A DNA stretch of 48,351 nucleotides from an uncultured Verrucomicrobiales bacterium (GTDB lineage Bacteria > Verrucomicrobiota > Verrucomicrobiia > Verrucomicrobiales > DEV007). Both the position numbers and the translations under genes were made by a program. The DNA is taken from positions 1 to 48,351 of the forward strand of contig CALAIY010000006.1 of the NCBI GenBank assembly GCA_937922595.1, written 5' to 3'. This document shows, piece after piece, positions 42,819 to 48,351 of this stretch. The first letter of the stretch is position 1; each line of letters begins with the position of its first letter. The notes under the pieces are model-generated. The model was not told the origin of the DNA. It did no database searches and saw only the letters and a list, made by a program, of their open reading frames with translations.

Positions 42819-43606
42819 CAGAGTATCCGCACCACTAGGCCTCCGAGTGGAGCCCCTAAGATTGGCGCGATCACGTAGACCGTAAGCCAGCCGCTCCCAT
42901 TAAAGGAAAACGGCACAGCCCCCCATCCTGCAAGTGTGGCAAAGATTCGCGGTGCAAGATCGCGCGCAGGATTGAATCCAGCCATCGAGAGTGGTGCGAA
43001 AAGGCAAATTAAGACTGTGAGCGCCGCCCCGATTGCGATGGGCGTCAATGCTCCTGGAGCAGCCGCGTTCCGCTTCTCGGTATATCCGAATACCACCATG
43101 GCTAAGAGTGCCGTTCCCAAAAGCTCCGCCGCAAATGCCTGCGCCCATGGCACGCGCACTCTCTGTGACTCCTCTACCGGGAGCCCCCCTGGCGGTGGGT
43201 AAAATTCTCCGAAAATCATCGCCGTCGCCTCGCTCCCTGGCGCTCCCCGCGTGATGCCGTTTTCGGCCTCATACTTCGTAAGCGCCGGGGCAAAGAGTAA
43301 AAACACCATCGCTGCCGCCGCAAATGCTCCCAGAAATTGAGCCGCAATATACGCCGGCACATCCTTCCAGGGCGTTTTCTTGAAAAGAGCCAGCGCAATC
43401 GTGATCGAAGGATTCAGGTGAGCGCCGCTCACCGCGCCGGTGGTGTAGATTGCTACGGTAAGCCCTAGTCCCCACACCGCGGCGACCTGAAAGAGCCCTT
43501 GGAATGCGCCCATTGCGACCGCGGCTGCTACTGAGCCCAGCCCGAATAGCACCAGGATAAACGTGCCGAGAGCCTCGGCGAAAAAACGGCGTCGTAGCGA
43601 AATCAT
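42812..43606 (-). CDS. aqpS: Aquaglyceroporin of the arsenic operon (AqpS-like)
   Basis: A MIP-family channel with six membrane helices and both half-helix loops: the first is altered to NPS (residues 65-67, in [13 protein letters not shown]), the second is NPARD near 212 ([11 protein letters not shown]). Asp after NPAR is the mark of aquaglyceroporins, which pass glycerol and arsenous acid. Because it overlaps the arsenate reductase gene by 4 bp and shares its operon with an ArsR repressor, it most likely lets As(III) out of the cell, as described for AqpS in Sinorhizobium. No ArsB or Acr3 pump is present in the window. Glycerol or water transport is the alternative. Confidence 0.88.
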   Translation of the reverse strand: MISLRRRFFAEALGTFILVLFGLGSVAAAVAMGAFQGLFQVAAVWGLGLTVAIYTTGAVSGAHLNPSITIALALFKKTPWKDVPAYIAAQFLGAFAAAAMVFLLFAPALTKYEAENGITRGAPGSEATAMIFGEFYPPPGGLPVEESQRVRVPWAQAFAAELLGTALLAMVVFGYTEKRNAAAPGALTPIAIGAALTVLICLFAPLSMAGFNPARDLAPRIFATLAGWGAVPFSFNGSGWLTVYVIAPILGAPLGGLVVRILWK

Positions 43607-44040
43607 GGCATTTTGGCCTGGCGATAGCCAGCAGCAAAGGCTTCAAAGACAAGGCGAATCTCATCGCGCACCTGGCGGAATGCCGCGAGGAGCTCCGCAT
43701 CTCCCGTCGCCATCTTTGGCGGATCTTCAAATCCCCAGTGATAGCGGTTTACCTGCCCCGGGAAAGTTGGGCAAGCCTGATCGGCGCGGCCGCAAACCGT
43801 CACCACCGTATCGACCGGTTTCTCCAAAAAATCATTCAGGTGCTTCGAGTGGTGGCCAGAGGCATCGATTCCAATTTCATCGAGAACCTTAATTGCCAGT
43901 GGATGCACCTGGCCGGTAGGATTCGATCCCGCACTGGCGACCTCAAAGAGATCGCCCGCAGAATGTCTCAGGATTCCTTCAGCCATATGGCTTCGGCATG
44001 AATTTCCTGTACAAAGAATGAGAATGAGTGGTTTAGACAT
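43603..44040 (-). CDS. arsC: Thioredoxin-type arsenate reductase (LMW-PTP fold)
   Basis: Reduces arsenate to arsenite in the cytoplasm. The 145-residue protein begins [21 protein letters not shown] with the CX5R loop Cys10-Arg16, and has the redox cysteines Cys83 and Cys90 ([12 protein letters not shown]), the pattern of the pI258-type, thioredoxin-linked enzyme. The ATG at 44040 is chosen; the frame open further upstream lies within arsR. It overlaps arsR by 8 bp and the aquaglyceroporin gene by 4 bp, so the three are translated together. Confidence 0.94.
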   Translation of the reverse strand: MSKPLILILCTGNSCRSHMAEGILRHSAGDLFEVASAGSNPTGQVHPLAIKVLDEIGIDASGHHSKHLNDFLEKPVDTVVTVCGRADQACPTFPGQVNRYHWGFEDPPKMATGDAELLAAFRQVRDEIRLVFEAFAAGYRQAKMP

Positions 44041-44380
44041 GGGTGGTGGGGCAGCAGGTATTGATTTCAGATTCATTAGACACGCGAAGCTCCGGGTGGC
44101 CTGAGCAGCAGTCTTTGGTGAGATAGTCCAGGAGATGGCGCATCGCGTCGTACTCCAGTTTGTAAATGATCGAGCGTCCTTCGCGGTGTGAGGTCGCAAG
44201 CCCCGCATGGCGGAGCTCCTTGAGGTGGAAAGAGAGGGTTGATTTGGCGACTTTGAGTTTTTCAGCCAGCGCGCCTGCCGGCATTCCGGATTCGCCGGCC
44301 ACCACAAGCACGCGAAACGCATTAAGCCTGATTGGCTGAGCAATTGCCGATAGCGCCTTACTTGCCTCAATTAGTTCCAT
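44033..44380 (-). CDS. arsR: ArsR-family arsenic-responsive repressor
   Basis: A 115-residue winged-helix repressor: [21 protein letters not shown], the recognition helix in [18 protein letters not shown], and the wing [11 protein letters not shown]. It lacks the ELCVCDL As-site of plasmid ArsR; instead cysteine pairs lie near the C-terminus (Cys91-Cys92 and Cys109-Cys110), closer to the Acidithiobacillus arrangement. Arsenite binding there should release the operon. The ATG at 44380 is chosen: a longer frame to 44524 only translates the tRNA-Phe gene. A candidate operator lies just before the start. Confidence 0.92.
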   Translation of the reverse strand: MELIEASKALSAIAQPIRLNAFRVLVVAGESGMPAGALAEKLKVAKSTLSFHLKELRHAGLATSHREGRSIIYKLEYDAMRHLLDYLTKDCCSGHPELRVSNESEINTCCPTTHV

Positions 44381-44382
44381 AC

Positions 44383-44398
44383 TTCGATAATCATTGAA
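44383..44398 (-). promoter_or_regulatory. Candidate ArsR operator
   Basis: TTCGAT-AATC-ATTGAA is an imperfect palindrome (five of six arm bases pair) ending 3 bp before the arsR ATG. Its AT-rich arms and position fit autoregulation by ArsR. The arsR promoter must lie in the narrow space up to the tRNA terminator at 44409-44444, or the message begins almost at the ATG. Confidence 0.4.
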
Positions 44399-44408
44399 AT
44401 AAATAATC

Positions 44409-44444
44409 AAAAAACAGGCGGCATTCAATTTGAATGCCGCCTGT
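44409..44444 (-). terminator. Terminator of the tRNA-Phe gene
   Basis: Perfect 15-bp inverted repeat (44414-44428 and 44430-44444) with a single central base, in practice a stem of about 12-13 bp, followed on the minus strand by six T (44414 to 44409). It ends the tRNA transcript and insulates it from arsR. Confidence 0.9.
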
Positions 44445-44451
44445 AAGAAAA

Positions 44452-44527
44452 TGGTGGCTCGAGACGGAATCGAACCGCCGACACAAGGATTTTCAATCCT
44501 CTGCTCTACCAACTGAGCTATCAAGCC
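44452..44527 (-). tRNA. trnF: tRNA-Phe (anticodon GAA)
   Basis: 76 bases including an encoded CCA. The cloverleaf is complete: acceptor GGCTTGA/TCGAGCC, D-stem GCTC/GAGC, anticodon stem GAGGA/TCCTT with loop TTGAAAA, T-stem GGCGG/CCGTC around TTCGATT. The anticodon GAA reads Phe codons. Confidence 0.97.
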
Positions 44528-44703
44528 TTTACCGATACTACAATCTGGAAATCTCCAGAATACCCGTAGATCGGGAGGATTCTTTAAACCGAACTTCGAA
44601 ATGACACAACCGAGATTTTACGCTTTTTCCTAGAAATGAATTTTTAGGTGCCATCCTTATTTCCGGTCAATTTTGAGATTTTCGCAAAAAAAGTGCTTCA
44701 TTG

Positions 44704-44733
44704 TTGACAATTAGGTGGATCAGAAGGTAAACT
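44704..44733 (+). promoter_or_regulatory. Possible upstream promoter with palindrome (MarR gene)
   Basis: TTGACA (44704-44709), 18-bp spacer, TAAACT (44728-44733). The palindrome ATTGT-TG-ACAAT (44700-44711) covers the -35 box and could be a site for the MarR regulator encoded downstream. The rest of 44528-44703 shows no gene. Confidence 0.35.
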
Positions 44734-44787
44734 TTCAAAAACTATATGTGACGGAATTTTAGAAAATATGGTATTTATATAAAAGTC

Positions 44788-44817
44788 TTGCCAAACCGAC
44801 TTCTTGCGGACTATAGT
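44788..44817 (+). promoter_or_regulatory. Promoter of the MarR gene
   Basis: TTGCCA (44788-44793), 18-bp spacer, TATAGT (44812-44817), five of six matches in each box. Transcription would begin near 44825, giving a leader of about 78 nt with a small GGTC-GAAA-GACC hairpin (44845-44856). Confidence 0.5.
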
Positions 44818-44902
44818 ATTAACACACAATGAACTTTTTAGGTCGGTCGAAAGACCAGCCAGCATTCAATATCTCCCCCGGTATTTATTCAACAAACACG
44901 CG

Positions 44903-45361
44903 ATGAACACGGAAATCCAAACAGTCGGCGAGGCCGCACCCGCAAACGAAGCCGAGGCAGTTGCGGACTTCATCATGTTCACCCAGCGATCCTTCCTCTT
45001 GGATCTCTCGAAGTCTTTGAACGAAGGGAACGTATCTTACGCCCAGTTCTTCCTCCTCGGGTATCTCGCTAATGAGCAGTATCTCTCGATGACGGACATC
45101 GCGAAGAAGATGGCACACTCCACTGCTGCTGCGACCGGCCTCGTGGATCGTCTCGAAAAGCTTGGCTATGTCGAGCGTGTCCATGCTGCTCATGATCGCC
45201 GCAAAGTCATGGTGCAAATCACCGAAAAAGGTCGCGAACTTGTAGGCTCCCTCCGTGGAGGCATCGCCGATAGCGTTGCCGATCTTATGGACAATATGGA
45301 CGGCAGCGAGCGCGAAAAAATCGTCTCACACGCCGGATCCATCTCCGCCGCCCAGCGATAG
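44903..45361 (+). CDS. MarR-family transcriptional regulator
   Basis: A 152-residue winged-helix protein: YAQFFLLGYLANEQYLSMTDIAKKM, recognition helix HSTAAATGLVDRLEKLGYVERV and the wing DRRKVMVQITEKG, all typical of MarR dimers. The ATG at 44903 is chosen; an upstream TTG at 44804 overlaps the promoter and adds no conserved residues. Its ligand and targets cannot be read from sequence; nearby candidates are its own promoter and the PgeF-like gene 27 bp downstream. Confidence 0.9.
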   Translation: MNTEIQTVGEAAPANEAEAVADFIMFTQRSFLLDLSKSLNEGNVSYAQFFLLGYLANEQYLSMTDIAKKMAHSTAAATGLVDRLEKLGYVERVHAAHDRRKVMVQITEKGRELVGSLRGGIADSVADLMDNMDGSEREKIVSHAGSISAAQR

Positions 45362-45388
45362 CACGCTTCGATTCACGAGCACCAGCTT

Positions 45389-46027
45389 GTGATTACAACA
45401 ATCGAAACCTTTCCCGCTCTAGCCGAAATCCCGGGGCTAGAGCACGGCTTCACTCTCCGAATCCCCGGAGTGGATGTCGCCGCCGACCGCGAAACCGTCG
45501 TCGCCCGTCTCGATCCCCATTGGGGGGAAATCGTTTCCGGCCAACTTTGGAGCGCCGAGCAAATCCACGGCTCCCAAATCGCCGAAATATCCGGAGCCAC
45601 TCCCGCGCTCATCCCCGGAGTCGATGGTCTCATCGCTCAATCTCCCGGCTCACACCTCGGAATCCTCGTCGCCGATTGCGCCGCCGTTTACGTCCTCGAC
45701 CCAGTCCGAAAAGCCTGCGGCCTCTTCCACTCCGGAAAAAAAGGCACCGAACTCGGCATCGTTCCCCAGGGAATCAACATGCTTATATCCGCCGGATCAC
45801 GCCCGGCAGATCTCATCGTCCAGGTAGCCCCCTGCATTCGCCCGCCACTTTACGAGATCAATTTCCCCAAGAAAATTCGCGAAGACGCCCTCGCCGTCGG
45901 CATTCCCGAAAATCAGTTTTTCGATTGTGGCACCTGCACCGGCCAGCAAGTCGATCGCTATTACTCCTACCGCATCGAAAAAGGGAAAACCGGTCGAATG
46001 CTCGCCTTCGTCGGATTCGAGGCGTAA
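45389..46027 (+). CDS. pgeF: PgeF/YfiH-family protein (laccase-domain, purine nucleoside phosphorylase type)
   Basis: Family marks are WSAEQIHGSQI, GVDGLIAQSPGSHLGILVADCAAVYVLD in parts (ADC with the metal Cys), and GLFHSGKKGTELGIV with the second metal His. These correspond to the His-Cys-His zinc site. Members have been described as purine nucleoside phosphorylases/adenosine deaminases and as editing factors for peptidoglycan precursors; the older name is polyphenol oxidase. The start is a GTG at 45389. At 212 residues it is slightly short compared with about 240, and HSGKKG replaces the common HAGWRG, so activity could differ. Confidence 0.82.
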   Translation: MITTIETFPALAEIPGLEHGFTLRIPGVDVAADRETVVARLDPHWGEIVSGQLWSAEQIHGSQIAEISGATPALIPGVDGLIAQSPGSHLGILVADCAAVYVLDPVRKACGLFHSGKKGTELGIVPQGINMLISAGSRPADLIVQVAPCIRPPLYEINFPKKIREDALAVGIPENQFFDCGTCTGQQVDRYYSYRIEKGKTGRMLAFVGFEA

Positions 46028-46036
46028 GCCTTGAGC

Positions 46037-46756
46037 ATGGCCGAACGCATCTTTGATCCTGAAGAACCTGAACTCATGGATCGGGAAGGGGACTTCACCC
46101 CCGAATGGGATAAAGACCTCGCCAATCTCCGCGGCCTCAATCGGCACTTTGGTGCCCACCGCATCATCCGGCAGTTTTTCGAAAGCCTCCACATCTCCCC
46201 CGGTGAGCCCATCACCGTCCTCGATCTCTGCACCGGCTCCGCCGATCTGCCCGCTCATCTCGTAGATCTCGCCCGCGCCGCCGGAATCGATCTCAAAATC
46301 GATGCCATCGATCTCCACTCAGCCACCTTGCAGGGCGCACGATCCCACCTCGGAGAGAAATACCCCGAAATCTCCCTCCACCAGGCCGATGTCCTCACCG
46401 ATCTACTCCCGTCCCCGAAATACGATCTCGTCCTCTGCTCGCTCGCCCTCCATCACTTCACCGAAGAAGACGCGGTAAAACTCCTCACCCGCATGCGTCA
46501 GCACGCCACCCGAGGGCTTCTCCTTGCCGATCTCGAGCGCTCCCTTCTCTGCACCACCGCCGTCTGGCTCGTCACCGCCCTCATTTACCGTGATCCCATG
46601 ACCGTCATCGATGGCCGCCAAAGCGCCGCCGCCGCCTTCTCCAAAGCTGAGCTACTCGAGATGATCGAAAAAGCCGGGTGGCGAAATGAAGGCCCCATCC
46701 GTCACCGGCAGTTTCCCATCGGGAGACAGGCTGTCTTCCTTGAGATCCCGAGCTGA
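46037..46756 (+). CDS. SAM-dependent methyltransferase (class I)
   Basis: A Rossmann-fold methyltransferase: motif I ITVLDLCTGSADLPAHLV (near 62-79), acidic IDAIDLHSATL, VLCSLALHHFTEEDAVKLL, and a C-terminal helix-strand pair. MDREGDFTPEWDKDLANLRGLNRHFG near the N-terminus is a conserved extension of this subgroup. I choose the ATG at 46037 over the TTG at 46031. Ten bp follow the PgeF-like gene and 19 bp precede cobA-hemD. Substrate unknown. Confidence 0.85.
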   Translation: MAERIFDPEEPELMDREGDFTPEWDKDLANLRGLNRHFGAHRIIRQFFESLHISPGEPITVLDLCTGSADLPAHLVDLARAAGIDLKIDAIDLHSATLQGARSHLGEKYPEISLHQADVLTDLLPSPKYDLVLCSLALHHFTEEDAVKLLTRMRQHATRGLLLADLERSLLCTTAVWLVTALIYRDPMTVIDGRQSAAAAFSKAELLEMIEKAGWRNEGPIRHRQFPIGRQAVFLEIPS

Positions 46757-46775
46757 CCCCGCTACGGGTAGCGGA

Positions 46776-48290
46776 ATGAATCCAGGATACTGTTACCTCG
46801 TAGGCGCCGGCCCCGGCGATCTAGGCCTCTGCACCCTTCGCGCCAAAGAGCTCATCGAGCAGGCTGACGTACTCGTCTACGATTACCTCTCCAATCCCGA
46901 AATGCTCCGCTGGACCCCGGAAGGCTGCGAGCAAATCTACGCCGGAAAAAAAGCCGGCGATCACGCCATCCCCCAAGGCGGCATCAATCAGCTCCTCATC
47001 GACAAAGCCAAAGAAGGCAAAACCGTCGTCCGTCTCAAAGGCGGGGACCCCATGGTCTTCGGCCGAGGCGGTGAAGAAGCCCAAGAACTCCGCGCCGCCG
47101 GCATCCCCTTCGAAATCGTCCCCGGAATCAGCTCCACCATCGCCGGTCCCTGCTACGCCGGAATCCCCGTCACCCACCGCGCCCACAATACCCAGCTCAC
47201 CATCTTCACCGGCCACGAAGATCCCACCAAAGCTGAAAGCAGCATCGATTACGAGCAAATCGCCAAAGCCCCCGGCACCAAAGTCATGCTCATGGGCGTC
47301 GGGCGAATGGCACCCATCACCGAATCCCTCATCAAAGCCGGAGCTGCGCCCGAAACCCCCGTAGCCATGGTTCGCTGGGCCACCACCGGCCAACAGCAAA
47401 CCCTCGTCGGCACCCTCGCCACCATCGCCCAGAAAATCGAAGACACCGGCTTCAAAGCCCCCGCCGTCTGCACCATCGGCGACGTCGTAAACCTCCGGGA
47501 AGAAATCAACTGGTTCGAAGAACGCCCCCTCTTCGGCAAATCCATCGTCGTCACCCGCACCAGAAAACAAGCCGGCGACCTCAATCGCAAGCTCGCCCTC
47601 CTCGGAGCCGACGCCTACGAAATCCCCACCATCCGCATCGATCCCCCCAAAGACATGCTCGCCTTCGGCGAACTCGTCCGCGACTCCCACACCTACGATT
47701 GGATCGTCTTCACCAGCCCAAATGCCGTCGATGCCTTCTTCGACGTCTTCTTCAAGCTCTACAAAGACGTAAGATCAATCGGCGGAGCTAGAATCGCCGC
47801 CATCGGCCCAGGAACAGAAAAAAAGGTAAACGCCGCCCGCCTCACCGTAGACCTCCTCCCCGACCAACCCGGCGTCGCCGAAAACCTAGTAGAATGTCTC
47901 CTCCGTGAAAACGGCACCGTAGACCACCTAAAATTCCTCTACGTAAAAGCCGAAGAAACAAGAGACGTCATCAACGAACTCCTCACCAAGCAGGGCGCAA
48001 TCGTAGACGAAGCAATCGCCTACCGCACCGTCCCTGAAACAGAAGACCCCACCGGCGGCCAAGCCCGCTTCAAAGAATCCGGAGCCGACGTAATCACCTT
48101 CACCAGCTCCTCCACAGTAGACCACTTCCTAGACCTAGGCTTCGACATCCCCGAAACCACAAAGATCGCCAGCATCGGCCCCATCACCAGCGCCACCCTA
48201 AAAGAAAACGCCCTCCCCGTAGATATCGAAGCCGAAGAACACACCATCCCAGGATTGATTGCCGCGATTGAAAGGTATTTTGCTACATAA
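46776..48290 (+). CDS. cobA: Fused uroporphyrinogen-III methyltransferase/synthase (CobA-HemD)
   Basis: Residues 1-245 are SUMT/CobA, which methylates uroporphyrinogen III to precorrin-2: YLVGAGPGDLGLCTLRA, VVRLKGGDPMVFGRGGEE, EIVPGISSTIAGPCYAGIPVTHR and the closing GDVVNLREE. From about 250 is HemD, which closes hydroxymethylbilane to uroporphyrinogen III: GKSIVVTRTRKQAGDLNRKL, WIVFTSPNAVDAFF, RIAAIGPGTEKKV and DVITFTSSSTVDHFL. The ATG at 46776 is used; the frame to 46686 overlaps the methyltransferase. Such fusions are common in several bacterial phyla. From about 47765 codon choice shifts to gta, cta and aga, unlike the gtc/ctc/cgc of the first part. Confidence 0.94.
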   Translation: MNPGYCYLVGAGPGDLGLCTLRAKELIEQADVLVYDYLSNPEMLRWTPEGCEQIYAGKKAGDHAIPQGGINQLLIDKAKEGKTVVRLKGGDPMVFGRGGEEAQELRAAGIPFEIVPGISSTIAGPCYAGIPVTHRAHNTQLTIFTGHEDPTKAESSIDYEQIAKAPGTKVMLMGVGRMAPITESLIKAGAAPETPVAMVRWATTGQQQTLVGTLATIAQKIEDTGFKAPAVCTIGDVVNLREEINWFEERPLFGKSIVVTRTRKQAGDLNRKLALLGADAYEIPTIRIDPPKDMLAFGELVRDSHTYDWIVFTSPNAVDAFFDVFFKLYKDVRSIGGARIAAIGPGTEKKVNAARLTVDLLPDQPGVAENLVECLLRENGTVDHLKFLYVKAEETRDVINELLTKQGAIVDEAIAYRTVPETEDPTGGQARFKESGADVITFTSSSTVDHFLDLGFDIPETTKIASIGPITSATLKENALPVDIEAEEHTIPGLIAAIERYFAT

Positions 48291-48351
48291 AACGTCTGCG
48301 CCGTAACATTCTGAAAAACATCCGCTTTTACAGAAACAATGTTGCTGAGTC

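Noticed and set aside
44381..44524. Longer arsR frame beginning MIAQLVEQRIENP
   Set aside because: This is the well-known artefact of translating a tRNA gene; the tRNA-Phe cloverleaf is complete here.
44804..44902. Upstream TTG start for the MarR gene
   Set aside because: It begins inside the promoter -10 region and gives no conserved residues.
1..48351. CRISPR array, prophage, rRNA or replication origin
   Set aside because: No regularly spaced repeats, phage structural genes, rRNA sequence or DnaA-box clusters were seen.

Overview
The window looks like part of a Verrucomicrobiota-type chromosome. The best clue is a short secreted protein ending in a VPDGG-type (VPDSG/PEP-CTERM-like) sorting tail, encoded beside an exosortase and the prsK/prsR/prsT regulatory genes inside a very large exopolysaccharide (EPS) locus. 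Such loci are typical of Gram-negative exosortase bacteria, and the VPDSG-class tail is known mainly from Verrucomicrobia. A fused cobA-hemD gene and polysaccharide-export proteins with SLBB domains fit this. The placement is inferred from gene content only.

Layout. (1) 1-2398, minus strand: the start of an unknown gene and a RecD2-type helicase. (2) 2546-4616, minus: two tandem Wza-like outer-membrane export proteins. (3) 4617-5385: an AT-rich divergent control region with a good sigma70 promoter facing right. (4) 5386-40757, plus: about 35 kb of collinear, mostly overlapping or abutting genes. They encode two initiating sugar transferases, sugar-nucleotide enzymes (Gfo/Idh/MocA dehydrogenase, DegT aminotransferase, RmlA), a FemAB-like transferase, a Wzz/Wzc-like protein with a dead Walker A motif, PssD/PssE-like and other glycosyltransferases, a Wzy-like polymerase/ligase and a Wzx flippase. 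They also encode a beta-helix protein, acetyl- and pyruvyl-transferases, two deacetylases, an asparagine-synthetase-like protein, an ATP-grasp/LMW-phosphatase fusion, an FrhB-like Fe-S protein, a DUF218-like protein, the exosortase, PrsK, PrsR and PrsT. (5) 40758-41648: a textbook sigma54 promoter, the VPDGG-tailed protein and a strong terminator. (6) 41668-42818: a decayed ISL3-like insertion flanked by a candidate 9-bp target duplication. (7) 42812-44527, minus: tRNA-Phe with terminator, then arsR-arsC-aquaglyceroporin, an arsenic detoxification operon. (8) 44903-48290, plus: a MarR regulator, a PgeF/YfiH-like protein, a methyltransferase and a CobA-HemD fusion.

How it fits together. The EPS genes can make, decorate, flip, polymerise and export a polysaccharide. 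PrsK/PrsR should sense a signal and activate sigma54 transcription of the VPDGG protein, which the exosortase would process at the membrane and pass to the surface or EPS matrix. PrsT (a TPR lipoprotein) belongs to the same system. The least expected part is the set of amide-bond-type enzymes (FemAB-like, asparagine-synthetase-like, ATP-grasp) next to two deacetylases, which suggests that free amino groups on the glycan may be acylated with amino-acid-like groups. This last point is inference.
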